Assembly (NCBI RefSeq): GCF_032452875.1
Contig: NC_083873.1
Span: 71,235,987 to 71,299,986, forward strand
Length of the DNA: 64,000 nucleotides
Direction of reading: 5' to 3'
Source: Bos javanicus
Lineage: Eukaryota > Chordata > Mammalia > Artiodactyla > Bovidae
Made by a program: the position numbers and the translations under genes. Shown piece after piece: positions 46,805 through 56,689 of the stretch. Under the pieces are notes generated by a model. It saw only the letters and a program-made list of their open reading frames with translations. It ran no database searches and was not told the DNA's origin. Each line of letters starts with the position of its first letter. Within the stretch, counting starts at the first letter, position 1.

Positions 46805-48745
46805 GGACCACAGCTAATTTCATATTCAACAGTGAAAAGCTGAAAGTCTTTCCTCAAGATGAGGACCAAGGCAAGGATGCCCACTCTCACCAAACTTTAA
46901 TTCAACATAATATTGGAAGTCCTAGCCAGAGCAAGAAAAAATAAATAAATAAAAGGCATCTAAATAGGAAAGAAAGAAGTAAAGCATGTCACTATGACAT
47001 GGTATTATATTTAGAGAACCCTAAAGACTCTATCCAAAAAATGGTTAGAACTAATAAAAGAATTCATTAAAGTTGTAAGCTAAAAAATCAATACACAAAA
47101 GTCAGTTATGTTTCTATAACTAAGAATGAACTAAGTTTTGTTTCTATACACTATGAATCAGAAAGAGAAACAAAGAAAACAATCCCATTTGTAATTGCAT
47201 CAGAAAGAATAAACTACCCAGGGGTAAAAAACATTTGAAAACTATAAGACATTAATGAAAAAAAGTGAAAAAGAAACAAACAAATGGAAAGATACTCTGT
47301 GCTCATGGATTGGAAATATTCATATTACCCCCAATCAATCTACAGATTCAATACAATCCTCATCAAAATTCCAATGGAATTTTTCACAGAAATAGAACAA
47401 ATAATCCTAAAACTTGTAAGGAATCACAATGAAATCCAAGTAGTCAAAGCAATCTTGAGAAAGAAGAACAAAATTGGAGGCCACATGTTTCCTGATATTA
47501 AACTGTATTATAAGGCTATAGTCATTAAAACATTGTGTAACCGATAGGAACACAAACACAAAGGAAAAAAAAACACAGAGATCAATGGAAAGCATGGACA
47601 GACCAAAAATAAACCCATACTTACATGGTCACTTAATCTATGACAAAGGAGGCAAAGAACACACAATGGGAATGAACAGTGTTGGGCAAACTGGACAGCA
47701 ACACACATAAAAATGAGATTTGACCACTATCTTACATCATACACAAAAATAACTCAAAAAAGATTAGAGATATAAATATAAGACCTGAAACCACAGAACT
47801 CCTAAAAGAGAACATGGGCAATGACATAGATCTTGGTGATAATTTTTCGATTCTGACACCAAGAGCAAAAGCAATGAAAGCAAAAATAAGTGAAACTACA
47901 TTATACTAAAAATCTTATGCACAGCAAAAGAAAACCATCAACAAAATGAAAGGCAACCTACTGAATGGGAGAAAATATTTGTAAAACATATACCTGATAA
48001 GGAGTTGATATCTAAAACATATAAAAGAACTCATAAAATTCAATAGCAAAACCCAAAATAATCTGATTTAAAAATGGGCATAAGATCTGAATAGACATTT
48101 TTCTAAAGAAGATATACAGATGGCCAACAGGTACATAAAAATATACTCAACATCATTAATCACCAGGGAAATGCAAATGAAAACCACAGTGAGATATCAC
48201 TTCACACCTGTTAGAATGGCTATTATTAAAAAGACAGGAAATAACAATGCAGCAAGGATGTGGAAAAAAGAGAATTCTTGTGCACTATTTGATGGGAATG
48301 TAAACTGGTTCAGCCACTATGGAAAACAGTATAGAAGTTCCTCAAAAAATTACAAATAGAAGTACCATATGGTCTAGCAATTCCATCTCTGGCTATTTAG
48401 TTGGTGAAAAAACACTAACCTGAGAAGATATATGTACCCCCATATTCATTGTAGCATTATTTACAATAGTCAAAATACATAAACAATCCAAGTGTCTATC
48501 AGTGGATGAATGGACAAAGAAATTGCAGTATATATACAACTGAATATTATTCAGCCGTTAAAAAGAATGAAATTTTCTCATTTGGGACAACATGGATATA
48601 CCTATAGGGTATTATGATAAGTGAAATAACTTAGAGAAAGACAAATGCCATATGATCTCTCTTACATGTGGAATCTAGAAGGCTGCCAGAGGGTGGGAGA
48701 AGCGGATAAAGGGGGACCAAAAGTAAAAAAGCCGAAGCAGAGAAT
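46805..48745 (+). mobile_element. L1 ORF2 C-terminal part and 3' region
   Basis: Text such as 'ctcatggattggaaatattcatattacc', 'accattgtaataaggctatagtcattaaaac'-like sequence at 47500-47530, 'aaaaccacagtgagatatcacttcacacctgttagaatggc' and 'gtgtctatcagtggatgaatgg' follows L1 order for 1.9 kb. Reading frames are broken. Confidence 0.88.
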
Positions 48746-48984
48746 CACACAAAAATATCTTTTTTAATTTAAATATTTTCTTTTCATCTGACATATATAA
48801 ACATACATTAATTTAGTAATCTTTGATATTGGCTCGGGAGCTTCTCATCTACAGCTTTTCTCATCTAAACTATACAATAATGCATTGTCTTCCATATCTT
48901 CTTAGTGCATGCAGGTCTCATAGGTATATGCATGGATGATTCATTTTGCCGTGAATAGAAGCTAATACTACATCGTAAAGCAAG
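48746..48984. other. PDCL2 intron 4, no feature
   Basis: Nothing recognised. Confidence 0.5.
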
Positions 48985-49163
48985 TATGTTGTTCAGTTTC
49001 TACATCACATCCGACTCTTTGTAACCCAATGGACAGCAGCATATCTGGCTTCCCTGTCCTTCACTATCTCCTGGAGTTTGCCCAGACTCATGTCCATTGA
49101 GTTGGTGATGCTATCAAACCATCTCATCCTCTGTCCTATTCTTCTCCTCCTGCCCTGTAATTC
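48985..49163 (-). mobile_element. BovB LINE 3' stub
   Basis: 'gttgttcagtttctacatcacatccgactctttg' to 'cctctgtcctattcttctcctcctgcc': reversed terminal ~180 bp of BovB. Confidence 0.9.
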
Positions 49164-49795
49164 TAGTAAAAATTAATTTAGAAAAAGAAATCATCTTAAC
49201 ACTAAGTGATGTTATATATCAATTTATGTAACAAAAAGCTAAGAAAAACAAAGTGCATACAGTTTAATTTATATTTCAGAATATATATATATAGACAGAT
49301 AAGTACAACTTGTTACAAATCTAGATACTACTTTATTTTACTGGATGGCATACTTAAAGTAATATTAGAAATATGTACTACCTAACTCAAATCAGTTTTC
49401 CACATAAAACCATGACATTAATACTTTATAAGCTTTATTTTCCCTCAAATTGGTGAAGCCAATCCACAAATATCTAATTAGAAGAATTTGATGATTACTG
49501 TAAGAATAAGAGCTGAGTCAGCGGTATGACTCCACTTATGGGGCAGTGGTCTTAATGCAGGAGGCAGGTGGGAATTGGTGGTAGCAGTGAAAAGTATGAA
49601 ATTAGGAGACTCTGGCACTATAGATTGTGGTGCAGGGAGAAAATGGTTGTTTGAAAGTTCAAACTTAGTGTTGGGGTTTGAGGGCCAGAATTTAACCGCA
49701 GAAGAACTTTTAAAAAATAAGCAAGACCTTTGATATCAGAAAACAACTTATGGGCCTAGCCATGAAATTTGAGGTACAAAATAGGCAATGGGGTA
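49164..49795. other. PDCL2 intron 4, no feature
   Basis: Short (TA)n tract near 49281-49292. Nothing else recognised. Confidence 0.45.
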
Positions 49796-51205
49796 TACAA
49801 ACAAAGCTAGTGAAGGTGATGGAATTCCAGCTGAACTATTTCAAATCCTAAAAGATGATGCTGTTAAGGTGCTGCACTCAGTATGCCAGCAAATCTAGAA
49901 AACTCAGCAGTGGCCACTGGACTAGAAAAGGTCAGTTTTCATTCCAATACCAAAGAAAGACAATGCCAAAGAATGTTCAAATTACTGTATGACTGCACTC
50001 ATTTCACATGTTAGCAAAGTAATGCTCAAATTTCTCCAAGCTAGGCTTCAGCAGTACATGAATCGAGAACTTTCAGATGTACAAGCTGGATTTAGAAAAA
50101 GCAAAGGAACCAAAGATCAAATTTCCAACATCTGCTCGATCATAGATGGAGAAGGCAATGGCAACCCTCTCCAGTACTCTTGCCTGGAAAATCCCATGGA
50201 TGGAGGAGCCTGGTAGACTGCAGTCCGTGGGGTCGCGAAGAGTAGGACACGACTGAGTGACTTCACTTTCACTTTTCATGCACTGGAGAAGGAAACAGCA
50301 ACCCACTCCAGTGTTCTTGCCTGGAGAATCCCAGGGACAGGGGAGCCTGGTGGGCTACCGTTAATGGGGTCACACAGAGTCGGACACGACTGAAGCGACT
50401 TAGCAGCAGCAGCAGCAGCTGGATCATAGAAAGAGCAAGGAAATCCCCAAAAAACATCTACTGGTTTATTGACTACACTAAAGCCTTTTACTGTGTGTAT
50501 CACAACAAACTGTGGAAAATTCTTAAAGAGATGGGAATACCAGACCACCTTACCCATCTCCTGAGAAACCTGTACGCAGGTCAAGAAGTGACAGTTAGAA
50601 GCAGACATGGAACAACGGATTGGTTCCAAATTGGGAAAGGAATACGTCAAGGTTGTATATTGTCACCCTGCTTATTTAACTGATATGCAGAGTACATTAT
50701 GCTAAATGTCAGGCTGGATGAAGCACAAGCTGGAATCAAGATTGCTGGAAGAAATACCAACAACCTCAGATATGCAGATGATACCACTTTAATGGTAGAA
50801 AGAGAAGAGGAACAACAACAACAAAAAGAACCTCTTAGGTGAAAGAGGAGAGTGAAAAAGCTGGCTTAAAACTCAACATTCAAAAACTAACATCACGGCA
50901 TCTGGTCCCATCACTTCATGGTGACTAGATGGGGAAATAGTGGAAACAATGATAGATTTTATTTTATTCAACTCCAAAATCACTGTGGATTGTGACTGCA
51001 ACCATGAAACTAAAAGACACTTGCTCCTTGGAAGAAAAGCTATGACAAACCTAGGCAGTGTATTAAAAAGCAGAGACATCACTTTACTGACAAAGGTATG
51101 TACAATCAAAGCTATGGTTTTTCCAGTAGTCATGTATGGATGTGAGAGTTGGACCATAAAGAAGGCTTGAGCACTAAATAATTGATGCTTTTGGCATGTG
51201 GCAAG
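49796..51205 (+). mobile_element. BovB LINE fragment interrupted by Bov-A2
   Basis: RT domain from the 'ASEGDGIPAELFQIL' region to the C-terminal 'CESWTIKKA', split by a SINE at 50147-50421. Stops and an insertion of CAA repeats at about 50812-50825 break the frame. The 3' end is lost at 51205. Confidence 0.92.
50147..50421 (+). mobile_element. Bov-A2 SINE inside BovB
   Basis: Exact 9-bp 'gatcataga' repeats at 50138-50146 and 50422-50430 flank the dimeric SINE with its (AGC)n tail. Confidence 0.94.
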
Positions 51206-51390
51206 TCAAAAAAAAATAAGCATAAGAGACTTGATACATCCAAATGCACTGCATGATCTCTGATTAGGGATCAAAATATATATATATATTATAGAAATAT
51301 TATTATGATTATTCAAAAATATATGTATTTATGAAAGAGATTCTGAAGTTAGTTGGAGAGATTTGAGTTAAGGACTGGCTGGGTATTAGA

Positions 51391-51462
51391 TGGGGCTTCT
51401 CTGATAGCTCAGATGGTAAAGAATCTGCCTGCAATGCTGGAGACACAGGTTCGGTCCCTATT
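51391..51462 (+). mobile_element. Bov-tA head fragment
   Basis: Only the tRNA-like part remains ('ggggcttctctgatagctcagatggtaaagaatctgcctgcaatgctgg...'). Confidence 0.85.
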
Positions 51463-51999
51463 AGGAATTATGGTTAATTTTGTTTGGTGAGAAAATGATA
51501 TTATGGTTATATAGAAAAAAGCCCTTAGGATTTTGAAGATGCACGCTGAGATACTTAAGAGTAAAGCATCATGTAATTCATTTTGAAATGGTTCTACAAA
51601 TACACACATATAAATATACAAACAAAACGATACAAATACGGCAACATGTTCATTGCTGAAATCTACCTAGCTGGTATGTAGGGTGCTCATTTTATCATTC
51701 TTCCTACTTTTTTCTATGTTTGAAATTTTCTATAAGCTTTTCAAATTAACTGACAAAGTACTTGTTTTTCTATTAAGTATGAGAAGTTCTTTAAGTTACA
51801 CCTGAAAATATATTAAAATAATTTAGTCCCTGAAGCCAATGACTCTACACATATATTTTTCTTTTTTAATTGAAGTATAGCTGATTTACTTTGTTTTCTT
51901 GATTAGTCTTTGTTATATGCTTTATCCAACATTAAAACAAAAAATATGTATCTTAAAACATTAGAATATTAGATTTTTACAAAAAGCTACAGTAATTAC
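51463..51999. other. PDCL2 intron 4, exon-proximal part
   Basis: About 51650-51750 ('ctacttttttctatgtttgaaattttctataagc') looks like an old repeat end. Otherwise nothing. Confidence 0.45.
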
Positions 52000-52143
52000 C
52001 TTGATCTGTATAGATGAATTATAACCCACACATCTTTTTCTGCATTTGTGACTTCATTCACATACTGATTTCCAGAAATTTCTCTTAATTCCCCAAATTT
52101 TTGTTTTTTCTTGAGAGCTTTCCATTCCTGTAACCGCTTTTCT
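52000..52143 (-). CDS. PDCL2: PDCL2 exon 4
   Basis: Acceptor AACTAG| ends at 52144 and donor CAAG|GTAATT begins at 51999. Exon of 144 bp: it finishes the split Arg codon, then reads EKRLQEWKALKKKQKFGEL, then REISGNQYVNEVTNAEKDV and WVIIHLYRS. The first part is the basic helix linking the acidic N-terminal segment to the thioredoxin-like domain; FGELREISGNQYVNEV is the family signature at the domain entry and VWVIIHLYRS its first strand. No damage is seen. Confidence 0.96.
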
Positions 52144-52484
52144 CTAGTTAAAAAAAATGAAATTACATAAAAATATTGTTATATTCTTAAGACTATTCCC
52201 ATATACAGTAATAATCTAGGGATGTGAATGGAATGCTAGTACATATGAACCTCTTTAAAGAATAATAATTATTAATCATTTTACAATGGCAGCTACTCTT
52301 TTTACATGGTTATTTGCTTTATCATGGGATTATAAAATATAAGAAATTAGCTATTGATTTAAATTTATTTTTCTCTAAGACTAAGTCAATTATAGTTATT
52401 GAGAGCTTATTTAGACATTGGACCAATAAATTCTCGTATACAGATTAGATAAAGGAAGAGCATGCAGAACAATAATAACTAACA
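52144..52484. other. PDCL2 intron 3, exon-proximal part
   Basis: Nothing recognised. Confidence 0.5.
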
Positions 52485-52600
52485 TTTACTGACAGTTTAC
52501 TATGTTTCCAGGCACTGTTTTCAGCATGTTTATTAATTTAACCTTGCAAAAGCTTAATAAAGTTAACACTATTATTATTGCCAATTATAAGCTCTTAGCT
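52485..52600 (-). mobile_element. MIR fragment
   Basis: 'ctatgtttccaggcactgttttcagcatgtttattaatttaacctt' fits the reversed MIR 3' half. Confidence 0.7.
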
Positions 52601-52669
52601 TTCACGCTAAACTTTCAGTTCAAAGTCTTTAGTGAACATGTATAATTACTTGTTATAGACATATTGCAG

Positions 52670-53058
52670 GTAGACAGATGATAAAGAACAGTGATTATGA
52701 GTATGAACTCTGTTGCTGCTGCTGCTAAGTCACTTCAGTCATGTCTGACTCTGTGTGACCCCATAGACGGGAGCCCACCAGGCTCCCCCAATCCCTGGGA
52801 TTCTCCAGGCAAGAACACTGGAGTAGGTAGTATGAACTCTAAGGTCAGACTAAACTGGGTTTTAGAGTCAGCCCCCACTTACTAGTAGCATGGACATGGG
52901 CAAATTATTTAATCTTTCCAAGTTTCAGTTTAACTCCAATGTGAAAAAAACTAAAATCTGCTTGCCTGGGACTGTTCAAGATTAAATGTAAGCATATAGA
53001 TTTCTTGGGGTGGTACCTAGCATCATCCCATGAGTGTTCAATAAACGTTGCCTAACTA
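52670..53058 (+). mobile_element. MIR split by a BovA SINE
   Basis: 'agtatgaactctaaggtcagactaaactgggttttag' ... 'catgggcaaattatttaatctttccaagtttcag' ... 'gagtgttcaataaacgttg' is a forward MIR. The BovA at 52712-52828 lies near its head. Confidence 0.82.
52712..52828 (-). mobile_element. BovA SINE with 12-bp target duplication
   Basis: Exact 'agtatgaactct' at 52700-52711 and 52829-52840, with the reversed (AGC)n tail next to the left copy. Confidence 0.95.
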
Positions 53059-53065
53059 TTCATTT

Positions 53066-53276
53066 ACTGTTGTTTAGTCATTAAGTCATGTCTGACTCTT
53101 TGTGACCCTCAAGGACTGTAGCCTGCCAGGCTCCTCTGTCCACAGGATTTCCCAGGCAAGAACGCTAGAGTGGGTTGCCATTTCCTTCTCCAAAGGATCT
53201 TCCTGACCCAGGAATCCAACCCACATCTCCTGCATTGGCAGGCAGATTCTTTACCACTAACCTACCAGGGAAGCCC
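53066..53276 (-). mobile_element. Bov-tA SINE
   Basis: Reversed unit ending 'aacctaccagggaagccc'. 'ctattcat' recurs on both sides. Confidence 0.92.
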
Positions 53277-53449
53277 TATTCATCTTATAGAGAACCTTAA
53301 AATGTTGTTAAACAACTCTCTCCTAATGTGCACACTTTGATTTAGTTGTTAAATACTTGAATTCATGAAGCGATTCCAAACGGTTCTGACATACCTACAA
53401 GTATCTTAAAAATTACTGACTCTTTTTTTTTTTTTTTAGTTTAGCACCA

Positions 53450-53455
53450 TTTATT
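53450..53455 (-). terminator. Poly(A) signal of the EIF4E2 retrocopy
   Basis: AATAAA on minus, 12 to 13 bases before the retained poly(A) tract, i.e. the signal used by the parental mRNA. Confidence 0.9.
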
Positions 53456-53629
53456 AAGTGATCTCAGCTGTTGTTGTAGCTGCTGCGTGTCAGCCTGTTC
53501 TTAAAACATAAAATGCTCTTCCAATTCCTCTTGTCCGGGACGGAAGGATCTTCCAGGTAGCACACCAACAGAACAAGAGACTCCGATGACGCCGGCTTCA
53601 ATGACGGTGCCATCCAGAGAGGGAGAGGG

Positions 53630-54367
53630 TCATGGCACATTCAACCGCGGCTTCCAGAGGTCTTGAAAAAGGAGCCTTTGGGAGCCCAGCCTGCCTGGCA
53701 TTTTGATGCTGTCGGTGTGGGTTTTGTATTCCATAATGGTGTTGGGAGGTAGGTTAAGCACTCGCCGAAGCGTATCCCGTATGCGGGCCGTGGTGGCTTG
53801 ATCGCTGGCAGTCTTATTCCATATGGAAATAATGTCCTCCTGAAAGCGGACAGAGACCACAGCCCCGCAGATCTCCTCCCCAACCATGAACTGTTCCCCC
53901 AGCATAGCCAAGATGAGATTCTCCCAGCAGCGGGATGCCAAGCCCTTCCGCAGTCGAATTATCCACTTTCCGCCATTTTTATTTGCATCATCCTCCCACA
54001 TGGGTTTAATTCCTTCTTTGAAGAGATGGAAGTCGCTGTGGCCTGTCAAGTCCCCGGGACGCACCATGTGGCTGTAAAACCTCCAGAACTGCTCCACAGA
54101 GGCAAAGGTGCCAATCTGTTTGATATTCTGTTCATAGCTCTGTGAGCTGGTGGGACGGCCGGGGGTTCTCCTGGAGTACCAAAAAGTGTAGTTATACTGC
54201 AGGGGGTGCTCGGCCGGCCCAGGGACGACAGCCTTCCTCTTGCTGCTGCTCTGACTCTTGTCTCGTTCCGTTTTTTCCTTCTCACCATCTTTCTGTGTGC
54301 TGTTTTCTTCATTCTGATCATGGTCCCCACTGTCATCATCTTTCAATGCGTCGAACTTGTTGTTCAT
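53630..54367 (-). CDS. EIF4E2: EIF4E2 (4EHP) retrocopy with intact open frame
   Basis: The 245-residue product has the full length of eIF4E2/4EHP, the cap-binding translational repressor that competes with eIF4E and works with GIGYF2 and ZNF598. The start MNNKFDALKDDDSGDHDQN and end NLWKPRLNVP-like terminus (here with Asp at 236) are those of the parent. The m7G-stacking residues Tyr78 and Trp124 and the partner-binding Trp95 are present, as are Glu125 and the IWNKTASDQ segment. Compared with the parent as I recall it, only a few residues seem changed (near 38, 229 and 236). The gene lacks introns and sits in an intron of PDCL2, so it is a retrocopy, not the parental locus. It may be young, or kept by selection; whether it is expressed cannot be told from sequence. 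Confidence 0.93.
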   Translation of the reverse strand: MNNKFDALKDDDSGDHDQNEENSTQKDGEKEKTERDKSQSSSKRKAVVPGPAEHPLQYNYTFWYSRRTPGRPTSSQSYEQNIKQIGTFASVEQFWRFYSHMVRPGDLTGHSDFHLFKEGIKPMWEDDANKNGGKWIIRLRKGLASRCWENLILAMLGEQFMVGEEICGAVVSVRFQEDIISIWNKTASDQATTARIRDTLRRVLNLPPNTIMEYKTHTDSIKMPGRLGSQRLLFQDLWKPRLNVP

Positions 54368-54474
54368 CCTCTCGCCGCCACCGTCGCCACTGCCTCACGA
54401 AGTGACTTCCGCTCCCCCAGGTCCCTACTGACTCTTATATATAAGAGTCTAAGGTATCTGAGAGTACTTACTCC

Positions 54475-55003
54475 CTTGCTTTTTCTCTCATTCACTGCTG
54501 GTGAGAATGCAAAGTGGTACAGCCACTTTGGAAGACAGTTTGGCAGTTTCTTTACAAAACTATACACATTCTTACCATATGGTCCAGTTATTAAGCACCT
54601 TGGTATTCACTTAGAGGAGTTGAATACATGTCCACACAAAAACCTTCACAGAGATGTTTACGGCAGCTTTACTCATAACTGCCAAAAGTTTAAGCAACCA
54701 AAATGTCCTTTAGGAGGTGAATGGATAAATAAACTCTGATATATCCAGATAATAGAGTATTATTCAGTGCTAAAAAGAAAGAAGTTAATAAGCCATGGAA
54801 AGACATGGAGAAACTTTAAATGCATATTATTAAGTGAAAGATGCCAATCTGAGGAGGTTATACACTGTACAACAGTCTGAAGAAGGCAAAACTGTAGAGA
54901 CAATAAAAAGATCGGGGGTTGCCAGCAGTTGGCAGGGGAGAGGGATGAACAGGTTGACTACAGAAGATATTTAGGGCAGTGAAAATAATCTGAATGGTAC
55001 CAT
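54475..55003 (+). mobile_element. L1 3'-region remnant
   Basis: 'tcattcactgctggtgagaatgcaaagtggtacagccactttggaag' through 'gggggttgccagcagttggcagggg' follows an old L1 3' end. Confidence 0.82.
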
Positions 55004-55004
55004 G

Positions 55005-55278
55005 CTGCTGCTGCTGCTGCTAAGTTGCTTCAGTCGTGTCCAACTCTGTGCAACCCCATAGACGGCAGCCCACCAGGCTCCCCCGTCCCTGGGATTCTCC
55101 AGGCAAGAACACTGGAGTGGGTTGCCATTTCCTTCTCCAATGCAGGAAAGTGAAAAGTGAAAGGGAAGTCACTCAGTCGTGTCTGACTCTTAGCGACCCC
55201 ATGGACTGCAGCCCACCAGGCTCCTCCGTCCATGGGATTTTCCAGGCAAGAGTACTGGAGTGGGGTGCCATTGTCTTT
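55005..55278 (-). mobile_element. Bov-A2 SINE (dimeric)
   Basis: Reversed, with GCT repeats at left and two monomers; abuts the next BovB. Confidence 0.93.
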
Positions 55279-55279
55279 T

Positions 55280-56190
55280 CTGGGAAAGGAGTATATCAAG
55301 GCTGTATATTGTCACCCTGCTTATTTAACTTATAGGCAGAGTGCATCATGCGAAATCCTGGGCTAGATGAAGCACAAGCCAGAATCAAGACTGCCAGGAG
55401 AAATATCAATAACCTCAGATATGCAGATGACATCACCCTTAAGGCAGAAAGAGAAGAGGAACTGAAGAGCCTCTTGATGAAGGTGAAAGAGAAGAGTGAA
55501 AAAGCTAGCTTAAAACTCAAACATTCAAAAAACTAAGATCATAGCAGCCGGTCCCATCACTTCATGGCAAACAGATGGAACAATGCAAACAGTGACAGAC
55601 TATTTTTGGGGGCTACAAAATCACTACAAATGGTGCCTGCAGACATGAAATAAAAACACACTTGCTCCTTGGAAGAAAAGCTATGACCAACCTAGACAGC
55701 ATATTAAAGAGCAGAGACATTACTCTGCTGACAAAGGTCTGTCTAGTCAAGGCTTTGGTTTTTCCAGTAGTCATGTACGGATGTGAGAGCTGGACCATAA
55801 AGAAGGCTGAGCACTGAAGAATTGATGCTTTTGAACTGTGGTGTTGGAGAAGATTGTTCAGAGTCCCTTGCACTGCAAGAAGACCAAACTAATCAATCCT
55901 AAAGGAAATTAGTCCTGAATATTCATTGGAGGGACTAATGCTGAAACGGAAACGCCATTACTTTGGCCACCTTATGCGAAGAACTGACTCACTGGAAAAG
56001 ACCCTGATGCTGGGAAAGACTGAAGGCAGGAGGAGAAGAGAACGACAGAGGATGAGTTGGTTGGATGGCATCACCAACTTGATGGACATGACTTTGAGCA
56101 AGCTCCAGAAGTTGGTGATGGACAGCAAGGCCTGGTGTGCTGCAGTCTATGGGGTTGCAAAGAGTCGGACAAAATTGAGTGACTGAACTG
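55280..56190 (+). mobile_element. BovB LINE fragment
   Basis: Starts at 'gggaaaggagtatatcaaggctgtatattgtcaccctgc' (RT motif-B region), carries YADD near 55420-55431, and ends 'gactgaactgaaatg'. A stop and frameshift near 55537 break it. Confidence 0.93.
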
Positions 56191-56367
56191 AAATGTTGTT
56201 ATATACTATATGTTCATTAACATTGATTTATAATTATTGTTTTATAAACTGTATAGAAAAAAAGGAGTTAAAAGCCAAAAGTATAGTAATATTGGCTTTT
56301 ATATTTACCTATATAACTACCTTTACCTACGTTTGTTTATTCTTCCTATGGTTTTAAGTTACTGTCT

Positions 56368-56635
56368 GCTGCTGCTGCTGCTAAGTTGCTTCAGTCGTGT
56401 CCGACTCTGTGTGACCCCATGGACTGCAGCCTACCAGGCTTCTCTGTCCATGGGGTTCTCCAGGCAAGAACACTGGAGTGGGTTGCCATTTCCTTCTCAA
56501 TGCATGAAAGTGGAAAGTGAAGTCGCTCAGTCGTGTCCGACTCTGTGTGACCCCATGGACTGCAGCCTACCAGGCTCCTCCGTCCATTGGGTTTTCCAGG
56601 CAACAGTACTGGAGTGGGTGCCATTGCCTTCTCCA
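56368..56635 (-). mobile_element. Bov-A2 SINE with 12-bp target duplication
   Basis: Exact 'aagttactgtct' at 56356-56367 and 56636-56647 flank the reversed dimer. Confidence 0.95.
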
Positions 56636-56689
56636 AAGTTACTGTCTAGTGCCCTTTAATTTCGTCCCAAAGGACTCCTTTAGCTAATT

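Larger units (their letters stand above)
53414..54436 (-). mobile_element. EIF4E2 processed retrocopy (whole insertion)
   Basis: Direct repeats 'tactgactctt' at 53414-53424 and 54426-54436 enclose an intronless cDNA copy: a ~58-nt GC-rich 5' UTR, an intact 245-codon frame, a ~190-nt 3' UTR with AATAAA (minus, 53455-53450) and a poly(A) tail (T-run 53423-53437 on plus). This is the signature of L1-mediated retroposition of a full-length mRNA. It lies in PDCL2 intron 3, in PDCL2 orientation. Confidence 0.95.

Noticed and set aside
54206..54739. 177-codon plus-strand ORF
   Set aside because: Antisense to the EIF4E2 retrocopy and running into an L1 remnant; no domain.
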